Notes: generated by a model not told the origin, from the sequence alone. A stretch of 55,336 bases of DNA from JANQTF01 sp036835375 (GCA_036835375.1 DAITMB010000018.1:1-55336); one strand, 5' to 3'; positions 36,374 through 46,317 are shown, counted from the first letter of the stretch. Numbers and translations are program-made.

Positions 36374-37849
36374 ATGAAAATCAAGTTTTTTTTATTTTTC
36401 CTCTTGGCACTTGTCTCCAGCTTAGCAGAAGCTCAATCGATTCTCTCGCGGATGGATCTCACCCGCCGCGATCCGAAGCCCACATTTTTTGAATACTCGC
36501 CCGTAGATGGTGGCTTGGTGACCTTCGGTCCGACCAACACGCGTTCGACCCGATTTCTAGGACTGGTAAAATACGGACCAAATCTTCGCGAAGAATGGAG
36601 CAAGAATGTAGTGGAGCAAAATGGACGGAAAAACGTTGACTTTGTATCCGTCATCGGGCCGAATATTTTGGTGTTCGTTTCAGAATTTTTCCCTTCTGAG
36701 GGCGTAATCAAAACTTACTACTACAACTTCGATCTCGAGGGCAACGAGTTGGTGAGTGAAGGAATTCTCTCGGTGGTGCCCAACCAGAAAGAACAAAAAG
36801 TGGATCTCCAATACGTCCTCTCTCCCAACAAGCGCCGCCTCCTTGCTTTCAAAAATCTCGACAACCGCCGCGAATCGGAGGTCGTGCTCTTCTATCTTTT
36901 CGATGACGATGCCGATGTGGTGCAGAATGGAGAGATCGATTTGCGCTACCCAGACAATCGATTTGACATTTCAAACATTCGGGTGAGCAACGCTGGGAAT
37001 ATTTTCATCCTCGGGAAGCTCAACCAATCCTCTGCCCTCACCGCCAACAGCGTGGACTATCGACACATCGTGTATCGCTACGATCTGGCTTCCATGGGGG
37101 GCAATGAAATCGCCGTCAATATTGGAGAACGTTTCATCGCCGACTTGGCCTTTCGCATGGATCGAGATGAAAACATCTACGTTGCTGGCTTCTATTCCAA
37201 CCGCGGAACCGACATGATTGCAGGTACCCTTCTGCAAAAGATCTCTCCGGAAGGTGAACTTCTACAGCAATCGCTTGACCCTTTTTCGGAAGATTTTCTT
37301 GCTAATTATCTGTCACAAGGGCAAATCAATCGCGGTAGAGAGCTCCGCAATTTCTATCTCGACCCTGAAGATGGGATCATTCTACGCTCTGACGGCGGCG
37401 TGCTCCTCATCGCTGAGAAATTTTACGTGACGTATCAGTCCTATCGGGACATGTACGGTGCATGGATTGACCGCCCATTGTACCACTATGAAGATGTAAT
37501 CTTCACCTCTGTCTCTTCGGATGGCCGAATCGAATGGCACTCGATTGTGGACAAAAATCAGGTGTCGGAATCCACTCAAAGTCTGTCATTTTTCAGCGCC
37601 ATCGGGCCGAGAGGAAGCTATATTTTTTACGAATACAAGCCCCAGCGCTTCCCCATCAATGTGTATTTCAACAATGTAGGAATCACAGGGCAAGTGACCG
37701 ATAGAAGGCCTCTCTTGCCTGATTTTCGCTATGGCGACATGTTTTATCCGCGCCAATCGGTACAAATCAACAGCGAGGAAGCCCTGCTGGTCTATCTCAG
37801 CAATCGAGGTCGAAACCTCTCTGTGATAAAAGTCAAATTGGGAGATTAG
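36374..37849 (+). CDS. Secreted propeller-like protein of unknown function
   Basis: This is a 491-residue protein with signal peptide MKIKFFLFFLLALVSSLAEA, then Q. The remainder consists of beta-strand-rich repeats (NIRVSNAGNIFILGKLN, FRMDRDENIYVAGFYSN, FTSVSSDGRIEWHSIVDKNQ), suggesting a propeller, without a T9SS tail or known catalytic motif. It follows the two-helix membrane protein after 4 nt, so they may form a membrane-periplasm pair. Family not recognised. Confidence 0.75.
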   Translation: MKIKFFLFFLLALVSSLAEAQSILSRMDLTRRDPKPTFFEYSPVDGGLVTFGPTNTRSTRFLGLVKYGPNLREEWSKNVVEQNGRKNVDFVSVIGPNILVFVSEFFPSEGVIKTYYYNFDLEGNELVSEGILSVVPNQKEQKVDLQYVLSPNKRRLLAFKNLDNRRESEVVLFYLFDDDADVVQNGEIDLRYPDNRFDISNIRVSNAGNIFILGKLNQSSALTANSVDYRHIVYRYDLASMGGNEIAVNIGERFIADLAFRMDRDENIYVAGFYSNRGTDMIAGTLLQKISPEGELLQQSLDPFSEDFLANYLSQGQINRGRELRNFYLDPEDGIILRSDGGVLLIAEKFYVTYQSYRDMYGAWIDRPLYHYEDVIFTSVSSDGRIEWHSIVDKNQVSESTQSLSFFSAIGPRGSYIFYEYKPQRFPINVYFNNVGITGQVTDRRPLLPDFRYGDMFYPRQSVQINSEEALLVYLSNRGRNLSVIKVKLGD

Positions 37850-37878
37850 GATTAGGCTCCGGCCCAGTTTCGATTGAA

Positions 37879-37935
37879 GCCCGGAAAGTACTGGTTGCTC
37901 CATGGAGCTTATTCCAGGTACTTTCCGGGCTGTTT
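37879..37935. terminator. Large hairpin between convergent genes, likely bidirectional terminator
   Basis: GCCCGGAAAGTACTGG (from 37879) pairs with CCAGGTACTTTCCGGGC (37914-37930) with one bulge; an inner palindrome GCTCCATGGAGC sits in the loop. It lies between the stop of the plus-strand gene (37849) and that of the minus-strand E2 gene (37968). The T-run is short, so a processing or recombination role is not excluded. Confidence 0.55.
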
Positions 37936-37967
37936 AGGGATAACGGCACAACCTGCTACCACGCGTC

Positions 37968-39314
37968 TTAGACTTCTGCGTGTAGGTCCCAGCTTTCAAG
38001 GATGTCCGCGACGCGCTTCACGAAGCGACCTCCGAGCGCGCCGTCGATGATGCGATGGTCATAGGAGTGGGAGAGAAACATCTTTTGGCGAATAGCGATG
38101 ACGTCGCCCTGCGGGGTCTCGAGCACGGCAGGCAGCTTGCGAATGGCGCCTGTAGCCAAGATGGCCACTTGGGGTTGCAAGATGATTGGGGTGCCCATCA
38201 CGTTGCCAAACGTGCCCACATTGGTCAGGGTGTAGGTGCCGCCCTCCAACTCGAATGGCTTGAGTTGATTGCGTCTTGCGCGATCTGCGAGGTCATTCAC
38301 GGCCGCAGATAGGCCAGCGAGGTTCAGGCGATCGGCATTGCGAATCACTGGCACAATGAGGTTATCGCTGGGCAGGGCGACGGCAATGCCAATGTTGATG
38401 TCTTTCTTGATCAGTATTTTTTCGCCGTCAATGGAAGAATTGACAAGCGGATGCTCGCGAAGTGCCTTGACGATGGCCTGCAAAAAAATGGGCGTAAAGG
38501 TCAATTTTTCGCCGTATTCCTCCTGAAATTGATTTTTGACGCGGTTTCTCCACAGCACCAGGTTGGTCACATCTGCCTCAACAAAAGAGGTGACATGAAC
38601 GGAGGTCTGGTTGGAGTGCAGCATATTTTGCGCAATGAGCTTGCGCATACGGTCCATTTCCTGGATTTCGTAGTTTCCGCTGTGGGTGAACGTGATTTCC
38701 TTGGGCGGTCTGGGACTGACTTGGTTGCTGCTTTTAGGTGCTGGATTGGGCGCTATGGCGGCTACTGGCTCCGGTAGGGCAGCAGGACTGGCCACCGAAG
38801 GCGCTGACTGGCGTTGCTCCACAAAGTCTAGGATGTCCTTCTTAGTCACCCTGCCGCCGTGGCCGCTTCCAGCCATCTGCTCCAACTGTGTCATTGAGAC
38901 ACCTTCCTTCCGGGCGATATTCATCACCAAAGGCGAATAAAATCTCGCTTCGCTGTCTTCCGCCTCTTCCGCTACAGGCTTTGGAGTATAAGGTACCTCC
39001 TGGGGGGGAACTTCCGCAGCCGCTTCTACCGCAACGGGACGATCCTGACCGCTGGGTGCATTGACAACTGCAACTTCGGTCTCTACAATAGCGATTACTT
39101 CTCCGACAGGCACCACGGCCCCTTCTTCGAAGCGTCGCTCCATGAGCTTTCCAGCTACTGGCGAGGGGACATCGGTGTCCACTTTGTCGGTGGCTATCTC
39201 CAGCACCGTCTCCTCGACGTCGATGGAGTCGCCCACATTCTTGAGCCAACGAAGCACGGTTGCTTCTATAATTGATTCGCCCATTTTGGGCATCGTCAGT
39301 TCAAACCGGGCCAT
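37968..39314 (-). CDS. Dihydrolipoamide acyltransferase (E2) of a 2-oxoacid dehydrogenase
   Basis: This is a 448-residue E2 core. The lipoyl domain (1-80) has the lysine K44 in EIATDKVDTDVPSP; a Pro/Ala/Glu-rich linker follows; the E3/E1-binding domain (about 130-167) reads YSPLVMNIARKEGVSMTQLE..GRVTKKDI; the catalytic domain ends with SHSYDHRIIDGALGGRF, H420 and D424 being the active-site residues. Branched-chain or general 2-oxoacid type is more likely than pyruvate-specific, but E1 and E3 are not nearby, so I give no symbol. Confidence 0.92.
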   Translation of the reverse strand: MARFELTMPKMGESIIEATVLRWLKNVGDSIDVEETVLEIATDKVDTDVPSPVAGKLMERRFEEGAVVPVGEVIAIVETEVAVVNAPSGQDRPVAVEAAAEVPPQEVPYTPKPVAEEAEDSEARFYSPLVMNIARKEGVSMTQLEQMAGSGHGGRVTKKDILDFVEQRQSAPSVASPAALPEPVAAIAPNPAPKSSNQVSPRPPKEITFTHSGNYEIQEMDRMRKLIAQNMLHSNQTSVHVTSFVEADVTNLVLWRNRVKNQFQEEYGEKLTFTPIFLQAIVKALREHPLVNSSIDGEKILIKKDINIGIAVALPSDNLIVPVIRNADRLNLAGLSAAVNDLADRARRNQLKPFELEGGTYTLTNVGTFGNVMGTPIILQPQVAILATGAIRKLPAVLETPQGDVIAIRQKMFLSHSYDHRIIDGALGGRFVKRVADILESWDLHAEV

Positions 39315-39547
39315 GCAACAATCGCTTTAATAAGGTCGCTCTCGGGGGTAATGGCGACGTTAGGTGAGGAAAATTAAGCCAACACAAAGAAATTTCGACT
39401 GCCATTGATTCACTTGTTTTTCATACCACTTCCGAACCAATCACGTGACTCATGGTCCGTAATTCGGAAAAAGAAAGAAGTGAAACGCCAGAAAAATTCT
39501 TTTCCCTGTGTTATTTTCAATCGGCAAACCTAGCGAAAATCCGCTAT

Positions 39548-40795
39548 TTATCCAGTGGCATTTCGGACTTTTTCCAAGGCCAAAGCCAGCGCTTGCTCCA
39601 CGACTCGCTCAATGACGACTGCTCGGGGATGACTCATGGATACCCAGTGAGCCTCGCTCGCACCGAGTCCAGCAAAGCCAATCCAAGCACCTACCGGTGT
39701 CCTTGGATCAGGTGCCTCGGCCCAGCCTGTGGTACTGATGGCGAACACCGATCCTAATAGACTTTTTACTCCTTCGGCCATTGCAATCGCGACTTCCGGC
39801 GACACCACGGTATGGGCTTTGATAATCGCCGGGGATACCCTGAGCATGGCAATTTTCACCTCGGGTGAATACGCTGTCACGGATCCCAGAAAGTAGCGAC
39901 TGGATCCCGACACACTGACAATCCTGGACGCGAGCGCACCTCCTGTCAGGCTTTCTGCTACGGCAAGGGTCGCTTCTTGGGCCTGGAGAACTTCCCCCAG
40001 CAGCTGTGGAAGCGGAGCGTCATTCGTGGCATACACATGGACGCGAAGGCGATCGTGCATCTGGGCGGCGATGGTTTGAAGTAGTTCGCGGGTTGCGACT
40101 TCTGTCTCAACACTTGCGATTGCCTTGAGTTCCAGCCACAGTCCATCGGTGCGTGGCAGATAGGCTAGGGAAAAGTGGGGCGGTAGCGCATCCTCTATGT
40201 CCAGCAACTGTATCGCAATTTCTGATTCGGAGACATTGCGCAGCCGCAGGACCGTCTTGAGATATTGCAGGCCAGGATATTGGGCACATAGCCGAGGAAT
40301 GATCTGCTCTTCCATCATCTGGAACAGCTCAAAGGGCACCCCCGGCATCGCGACGAGCCATCGACGATCACGAAAAAAACCCAACCCGGGCGCTGTTCCC
40401 ACCGGGTTGGGGATCACCTCCGCGCCATCTGGTGCCATTGCTTGGGCTTTCGTCAGCTCATTCATTTGTCGGCCTCGCTCCTCATAGCGTCGATAAAGAA
40501 AGGCGAGGGTCGGCGCGTGCTCGACCAGCGGTGTTCCCCACCAAGTCGCGAGTACATGCTTGGTCATATCGTCTTTGGTCGGACCCAGCCCGCCGGAAAT
40601 CAATACCACATCATGTTGACTCCAGGCTTCCTCCACCGCTTGCCGAATCAGCGCGGGGTCGTCGGGGATCACAACGATACGCCCCAGCAAAAATCCTGCT
40701 TCTTGCAGCATCTGGCCGATTCGGGTCGCATTCGTGTTCACAATTCGACCGTTCAAAAGTTCACTACCAATGTTGATCAAAGAAATCGAAGTCAT
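39548..40795 (-). CDS. cinA: CinA-family nicotinamide-nucleotide amidohydrolase
   Basis: This is a 415-residue protein, the usual CinA length, starting at 40795 (MTSISLINIGSELLNGRIVN); the open frame runs much further upstream into the CYTH gene's antisense but that part is not protein-like. The N-terminal MoaB/MogA-like domain contains LISGGLGPTKDDMT and PGVPFELFQMMEE; the C-terminal amidase domain contains VAESLTGGALASRI and GSVTAYS. It is expected to recycle NMN to NaMN (and, in the first domain, to hydrolyse ADP-ribose-type substrates). It diverges from the CYTH gene. Confidence 0.93.
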   Translation of the reverse strand: MTSISLINIGSELLNGRIVNTNATRIGQMLQEAGFLLGRIVVIPDDPALIRQAVEEAWSQHDVVLISGGLGPTKDDMTKHVLATWWGTPLVEHAPTLAFLYRRYEERGRQMNELTKAQAMAPDGAEVIPNPVGTAPGLGFFRDRRWLVAMPGVPFELFQMMEEQIIPRLCAQYPGLQYLKTVLRLRNVSESEIAIQLLDIEDALPPHFSLAYLPRTDGLWLELKAIASVETEVATRELLQTIAAQMHDRLRVHVYATNDAPLPQLLGEVLQAQEATLAVAESLTGGALASRIVSVSGSSRYFLGSVTAYSPEVKIAMLRVSPAIIKAHTVVSPEVAIAMAEGVKSLLGSVFAISTTGWAEAPDPRTPVGAWIGFAGLGASEAHWVSMSHPRAVVIERVVEQALALALEKVRNATG

Positions 40796-40910
40796 GTGTG
40801 GAGACAGGGATAAAGCCGCACCTGGGCGATTTGATGGATAAATTGAGGAATAAATCTGCGATCCGCTGGAAAAATGCAGCAATTTTGCTCTCAAAGCAAG
40901 CCCCGAAACG

Positions 40911-41438
40911 ATGGAAGAAATAGAAGTAAAAATCCTGGAAATTGACCCCGCCAGCCTCACGGACACGCTCTTGTCTCTTGGCGCGAAACAGGAATTTGAT
41001 CTCCTGTTCGAGGCAATCTTTTTGGACCTGCCTGATGGAGCACTCCGATTGCGCGGCGATCTCCTGCGATTGCGCCGGGAAGGTGAGCAAGCTGTGCTCA
41101 CACACAAGCGAATGCTGAGCCAGGAAGGGGCCAAGGTGATGCAGGAAACCGAGAGCGCCGTTGCTGACTTCGAAGCGATGAAGCAAGTTTTTCTGTCGCT
41201 TGGGTACGAGGTCACCAAGCAAACTCGCAAGCGACGGGTGCAGTTTGCGCTGAACGACTGCCACTTGGTGATCGATGATTACGAAGGCGATCTCGCGGCC
41301 ATCCCCCCTTTTCTGGAAATAGAGGCACCCAGCAGAAATAGCCTGGCGCAGCTGCTGGATCTCCTAAATATCTCCCCTAGCGAGACCCTGCCGTGGAGCA
41401 CCTTTGACCTGGCCAGACACTATGGACTAGATAGCTGA
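40911..41438 (+). CDS. CYTH-domain phosphohydrolase or adenylate cyclase-like protein
   Basis: This is a 175-residue cytoplasmic protein. It begins with the CYTH signature ExExK (MEEIEVKIL) and carries the charged strands of the triphosphate tunnel (LRLRGDLLRLRREG, LTHKRM, ETESAVADFEAM, KRRVQFALNDCHLVIDDYEG, FLEIEAPS). Members are thiamine-triphosphatases, triphosphatases or class IV adenylate cyclases; I cannot choose. It ends 79 nt before a secreted coiled-coil gene. Confidence 0.85.
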   Translation: MEEIEVKILEIDPASLTDTLLSLGAKQEFDLLFEAIFLDLPDGALRLRGDLLRLRREGEQAVLTHKRMLSQEGAKVMQETESAVADFEAMKQVFLSLGYEVTKQTRKRRVQFALNDCHLVIDDYEGDLAAIPPFLEIEAPSRNSLAQLLDLLNISPSETLPWSTFDLARHYGLDS

Positions 41439-41517
41439 TTGCAATCTGAATCGCTGGACTCAAAGGGAACAGAAGCGCAAATCTCAAGGATATTTGATTC
41501 CTGCGTATATTGCCATT

Positions 41518-43386
41518 ATGGGGAAACGAAGACTTATCACCTGTCTCCTCCTGTTCCTGGGGATGGGTGTAGCGATGGGGCAGCGACTGCCAGTGAGACT
41601 GTCCCAGTTCTCGATCTACGACAAGCCCATGTCGGGCTATGAAATCCTTTTACCGGGAAATCTCCAGCAGATGCGGGAATCTCTGCTAGCGCATCTTGAT
41701 GCGCATGTGGCGTCGGTCTCGGTGTACGAGGACATGGTCCTCTGCGAAGAAGTTCGTTACGCACCTATTTCCGTTTGGCAACCGATCACCCTTGTGTTTG
41801 TCTTGGAGCAAGCCTCACCGATGCTCACCAGATTCAAGGCCGCCGGATTGCTCCAATACCGGGAACCAATCGGCGTGCGCAATCAACCCGATCTCGCCCT
41901 GCGATTGCTCTTGGACTTGGATCAATTTGTGAGGGGTGCCACGGGAGATTCTCTGGGGTTTGATGCCTTGTTTCTTGGCTTGAGTGCAGAGGACTTGCTA
42001 CGACAGTATGAATCCCGAAAGGCACAAGAGCAGTGGAGCTTTTATGTGGAGCGCCGGGCAGATGAGGTGATTGAACGACCTGGTCTTTTCTTGCGGGAAG
42101 GGCGAATGCCTTCTGATTCCCTCCCCAAAAGAATGGCTGATGATGCAGTGGTAGAAGAGCTTGCCCGAAGATTTCGCCAATATGCCCATTCCGGGACAGA
42201 CTCTCCCTTTCTCGACGATGACGCCCAATCACTTACCGCGACCTACCGCGACAGTCTCGCTCAGTTACATACAGCGTTAACTTCCGCCAGAAACATCAAC
42301 CAGCTCCTGGTGCAGGAGCGGGACAGCATCGCAGAAGCCTGGATCCGGGTACAATCGCAAGCAGGGTCCATGCCCGAGGTGGTCCAAGAACGCTTACAAG
42401 CATTGGAGACGGAAAATGCTCAGCTTCGCGCCCAGGTCGGATTGACTGCTGATGTGCCGCGATGTGATTCCCTTGACTTCTTGCAGGAAGAAATCGCTCG
42501 ACAATCCGAAGCCATCAAGACCCTGCGCGAGCAAGTACAAGGCTATCAACAGGCGTTGCTGTCCAAAGATCAAGAGTTGGACATCGTGTTTTCACGATTA
42601 GCGCGCATGGAGCGCCAAGCTTCGACAGCAAATGAGCCGAACGAGGATGGACTAGAGAGACTCATGAACGAGACCGCGCGGCGAGAAGATAGCTTATTAG
42701 AAAGCAACGAACAACTAAATGCCAGCTTGGCTCGACAAGCGCGTGTGCAGGACAGCCTCCAGCGGCTTATTTTGGCACTGAATCCCGGAAGTGAACAAGC
42801 CAAGGCCCGTCAAGCCATTTATCTGAGGCAACTCCGTCGCCTCGAGACAGCGCAACAAGACTTGACTGAACGCGGATGGGACGTGTCGATGCGGGAAAAG
42901 CGAATTCGACAGCGAGAAGCCTTTTTGGCGGAGTATGAATCTGATCGGGATCAAGAGCGCCTTATGAGGCGAATCTCTTCGCTGGAAGAGCAGGTGGCCA
43001 AGCTCACACAGGGTAGAGTCATTCCGGAATCAGGCGGATCGTCCGTGCTGGTAGAGATGGCATCGATTCGAATAGGAGTGCTAGAAGTACCTGCCTACTC
43101 GGTGCGGAGTAGCCTTCCCACGGTTTGGGCGCAAGAGCAGCTTCGAAGCTGGGCCCGCATGTACGGTATTGAGCTACAAGAAGGCGACCCGATGGTGATT
43201 GTTTCGTCTGAGCTTCCCGGCATGGAAGGGGTTCGATATCGCTGGCAGCTCTCTTTTCGCAGCAGAGGGCGAGAAAGCATTGTGTACTGCACCTTCCAGA
43301 CACCCGATGGGAGCTACCTTGATCTGCAAGATGGCGGATTAGAGAGTAAGCAAGCGCATCTTCTCCTCCAGCGGGCATTTGAATAG
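41518..43386 (+). CDS. Secreted coiled-coil protein of unknown function
   Basis: This is a 622-residue protein. The ATG at 41518 gives the signal peptide MGKRRLITCLLLFLGMGVAMG, then Q; a TTG at 41494 is the formal frame start. The first 200 residues are a globular part (FSIYDKPMSGYEILLPGNLQ), the middle (about 240-510) is a long Gln/Glu/Arg-rich coiled coil (LQALETENAQLRAQVG, LREQVQGYQQALLSKDQEL, RQREAFLAEYESDRDQERL), and the last 100 form a second compact domain (IRIGVLEVPAYSVRSSLPTV). Not recognised as a known family; a structural or envelope-spanning role is only a guess. No T9SS tail. Confidence 0.75.
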   Translation: MGKRRLITCLLLFLGMGVAMGQRLPVRLSQFSIYDKPMSGYEILLPGNLQQMRESLLAHLDAHVASVSVYEDMVLCEEVRYAPISVWQPITLVFVLEQASPMLTRFKAAGLLQYREPIGVRNQPDLALRLLLDLDQFVRGATGDSLGFDALFLGLSAEDLLRQYESRKAQEQWSFYVERRADEVIERPGLFLREGRMPSDSLPKRMADDAVVEELARRFRQYAHSGTDSPFLDDDAQSLTATYRDSLAQLHTALTSARNINQLLVQERDSIAEAWIRVQSQAGSMPEVVQERLQALETENAQLRAQVGLTADVPRCDSLDFLQEEIARQSEAIKTLREQVQGYQQALLSKDQELDIVFSRLARMERQASTANEPNEDGLERLMNETARREDSLLESNEQLNASLARQARVQDSLQRLILALNPGSEQAKARQAIYLRQLRRLETAQQDLTERGWDVSMREKRIRQREAFLAEYESDRDQERLMRRISSLEEQVAKLTQGRVIPESGGSSVLVEMASIRIGVLEVPAYSVRSSLPTVWAQEQLRSWARMYGIELQEGDPMVIVSSELPGMEGVRYRWQLSFRSRGRESIVYCTFQTPDGSYLDLQDGGLESKQAHLLLQRAFE

Positions 43387-43998
43387 AAGAAAGTCGTGAT
43401 TGAGGGTGTGAAAAAAAACCTTTGACTGAGGGCGTTGGGTCGAAAACTTAGGTCACTTCTGGGTTTTAATTAAGGAGGGTACAGCGCCTTGACGGGTTCA
43501 TTTTCTATGCCCAATGCTGGAGGAGGTCCTGGAAAAGCTGGGGGTAATGCCACAAACCGGAACCCTTATCAGCATCAGGACATCTGGGCTTTCTTGGCAT
43601 AGTCCATGCTCCCCCAAACGCCGTCATGCCATTCAAAATTTCAAAGAAAAAGCTACTTACACACCCCCAGAAAGAAACCAATATCGTCATCAGTCAACAC
43701 CGTACTACATAAGCTCCGGTCCACTTTCCGCCCCCCCGAACATTCAGTCGTGATAATCCTTGGTACCTGATTTCCAGACTTTTGTCTTGGATATCTATGC
43801 TACATATTCGAAGCGAGATACCATGCCATTATATTTTCTTGCCTCTCATCAATCAGTTTGAGAAAACGGAATTTGACACATTCCTTTATAAATTTCGTTG
43901 TGAAGGTTCAGGAGTGAACGCTACTTCGCTGTATTTTTATCATGTCGTTTGGCTAGGTATTTCTAAGGGAAACACAAAGGCTCATTTCAGACCCAACT
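43387..43998. other. Intergenic region of about 610 nt
   Basis: No gene recognised on either strand. The stretch is richer in A+T toward its 3' end and may hold the promoter of the OmpA/PD40 gene, but no clean TTTG/TAnnTTTG pair is seen. Confidence 0.4.
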
Positions 43999-46317
43999 AT
44001 GATGCGGACCATTTATTTTCTAGTTATCTGCCTGCTGGGGACCGTACCTATGGGGTTGTTTTCTCAGCCTGGTGAAGATCCTGGAGGCGACCCGCTGGGT
44101 GAAGATTACATTGTGAAGCAGCGCTCGGTGTTGCTTCGCAGCCAGGAAGACCTTCTCGCGGGATACGGGGAAGTGCAGATGTTCCCCAACATTTCAAAAA
44201 CCGAATATTACTACAACGAGAAGGAGCTCGACCGCATAGAAGAGATCCGAGAATCGGGTGATGCGGAGCAACTGGGCTTGATACTTCAAAAATATGTGTC
44301 GCAGTTTGGCATCATCAACTTTCAGCGAGATATACACTTGTTGTGGGAATTGGGCCACGTGAAGCAGCAGCTTGGAGATACCGTTTCGGCGATTTTTTTC
44401 TATGAATTGGCCGAAATTCATCGCCTTGGTGCCGCCGCCTTGCGACTGGATGTGCGGTTGGATGAGGAGCAAAACATTGCTTTGATTGAGATCAAAGCCC
44501 CTACCGCCAGCAATTGGATTCCCGTGGCGGATTACGAAAAGCTACTCAAATTGCGAAAACGCCTTGATCCACTGATTTTACCGAAAAATTATCTTGAAAG
44601 TATGGGCCGAGCTGTCAATGGTCCAGATGCAGACTATGCGCCCTACATGCACCCCAGCGATTCGGTCCTGATTTTCACCTCCCGACGTGATACCTCCGGT
44701 ATCCTCAGGAGTGAATTTATCGACCCTTTCGAGCGATTCAACGAAGACCTGTACTACACAGAGCGCGACTTCCTGGATGGCAAATGGCGCCCAGCGATGC
44801 GCTTGAGCAACGACATCAATACTCAATTCAACGAGGGATCCGCCTGCCTCTCACCCGATGGTAAGACGCTCTACTTCACCCGCTGCAAATCAGCTGATGG
44901 GCTGGGAGACTGCGATATTTTCCAAGCGACCTACGAGGCGGGCGGCTGGATAGGCATTCACAATCTCGGCGGCAATGTCAACTCGAAATCATGGGACTCG
45001 CAGCCCAATATTTCTGCCGATGGCAAGACCCTCTTCTTCTCTTCCAATCGCCCGGGCGGCTTTGGCGGCACTGACATCTACATGACCCAGCTCAATGAGC
45101 AAGGAAAATGGATGCCTGCGCAAAATCTCGGTCCTGTCGTGAACACGCCCCGAAGCGAAGTCACCCCATTTTTTCATAAAATCAACGGAACCCTCTACTT
45201 TGGTTCCGAGGGTCATCTCGAGAACTTTGGCGGATACGACATTTACAAATCCCGGTACATCGGCGTCAACTGGGAGCTTCCTAAAAATGTGGGTCCTCTC
45301 GTCAACACCAAAGGGAACGAATACTACTTCTCCATCGACGGCAAGGGCGAAACGCTCTTTTATGCCAATGCAAAAGATAAAGACTTGGACCACGTCAACC
45401 AGGATTTCGACATTTTTTCCTTTCCTATGCCGATGGAGGCCAGGCCCGATGCCATCGCTAAGCTTCGAGGAGTGCTGGTAGATTCCGTGTCTGGCTACAC
45501 TCTCCAGGGTACAGTCATGATCGTGGACCTGGAGCGTGGGATCGAGGTAGCCCCCAAAAAAATCAATGAATTCGGCTACTTCGAGTTCGACTTGGTCAAC
45601 AACAACCGCTACCGGATTTATGTACTGGGAGATAATTATCTCACCATCAAAAAGGACATCATCTTGCGCGGTGACAGCACCTTTGAGATGCTCACCCAGA
45701 GCTTTGAGCAAGAAAAACCCATCGTGTTCGAGTCCATGGAATTTGGCAGCAACTCTGCCAAGTTGCGCGGCGACATTCAACCCAACCTCGACTACATCGT
45801 CCGTTTTTTGCAGGCCTACCCGATGTTTAAGCTTGAAATCGAAGGACACACCGACTCCGATGGCCGCGACGAGAGTAACCTCCGCCTTTCTCAAGATCGG
45901 GCAGATGCCATACGCGCCTACATCATTCGAAAAGGCGAATTTGAACAGGACCGGGTCGCTGCAAAAGGCTACGGGGAAACACGACCGATTGTGCCTAACG
46001 ATACCGACGAGCACAAACAGATGAATCGGCGTGTAGAATTCAAGCTGGTGTTCGACGAAGCCTACCAAGGTGATATGTATCTCCCGATGGAGGAAGAGCT
46101 TTTTTACGATGCTGCCGACGACCTCATCGATGATTGGTCCGACATTGATGATGGCTTTGAAGATTGGCCGGACGAAGAGCGGGAAGCATGGGAAGAAGAG
46201 GTGCAAATCGGCGATGAGTTGGACCTTGACGCCGAGTTGGAATCCGACATCCTGAGAATGATGGAAGCCGAAATAGGGGATGAGCTCCCTGTGGTCTTTG
46301 ATCCTGACGATGAGTAG
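43999..46317 (+). CDS. PorE-like OmpA/PD40 protein with acidic C-terminal tail
   Basis: This is a 772-residue envelope protein (a second ATG lies at 44002) with signal peptide ending in LFSQ. Order of parts: helical, TPR-like region (about 55-140), PD40/WD40-like propeller (about 205-440; repeated SPDGKTLYFTR, SADGKTLFFSSNRPGGFGG), carboxypeptidase-regulatory-like beta-sandwich (about 490-560), OmpA peptidoglycan-binding domain (about 585-690; IEGHTDSDGRDESNLRLSQD, NRRVEFKL). This is the architecture of PorE, a periplasmic T9SS component, but no lipobox is seen. The last 76 residues (697-772) contain 35 Asp/Glu and only two basic residues, which I have not seen described for PorE. Confidence 0.82.
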   Translation: MMRTIYFLVICLLGTVPMGLFSQPGEDPGGDPLGEDYIVKQRSVLLRSQEDLLAGYGEVQMFPNISKTEYYYNEKELDRIEEIRESGDAEQLGLILQKYVSQFGIINFQRDIHLLWELGHVKQQLGDTVSAIFFYELAEIHRLGAAALRLDVRLDEEQNIALIEIKAPTASNWIPVADYEKLLKLRKRLDPLILPKNYLESMGRAVNGPDADYAPYMHPSDSVLIFTSRRDTSGILRSEFIDPFERFNEDLYYTERDFLDGKWRPAMRLSNDINTQFNEGSACLSPDGKTLYFTRCKSADGLGDCDIFQATYEAGGWIGIHNLGGNVNSKSWDSQPNISADGKTLFFSSNRPGGFGGTDIYMTQLNEQGKWMPAQNLGPVVNTPRSEVTPFFHKINGTLYFGSEGHLENFGGYDIYKSRYIGVNWELPKNVGPLVNTKGNEYYFSIDGKGETLFYANAKDKDLDHVNQDFDIFSFPMPMEARPDAIAKLRGVLVDSVSGYTLQGTVMIVDLERGIEVAPKKINEFGYFEFDLVNNNRYRIYVLGDNYLTIKKDIILRGDSTFEMLTQSFEQEKPIVFESMEFGSNSAKLRGDIQPNLDYIVRFLQAYPMFKLEIEGHTDSDGRDESNLRLSQDRADAIRAYIIRKGEFEQDRVAAKGYGETRPIVPNDTDEHKQMNRRVEFKLVFDEAYQGDMYLPMEEELFYDAADDLIDDWSDIDDGFEDWPDEEREAWEEEVQIGDELDLDAELESDILRMMEAEIGDELPVVFDPDDE

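Noticed and set aside
40796..41230. N-terminal extension of the cinA reading frame
   Set aside because: The extra 145 residues are Ser/Arg-rich antisense of the CYTH gene; CinA has its normal length from 40795.
43505..43690. 61-residue minus-strand frame with a hydrophobic start
   Set aside because: Only a short hydrophobic run, followed by non-repetitive sequence with no family; the position has no operon context.
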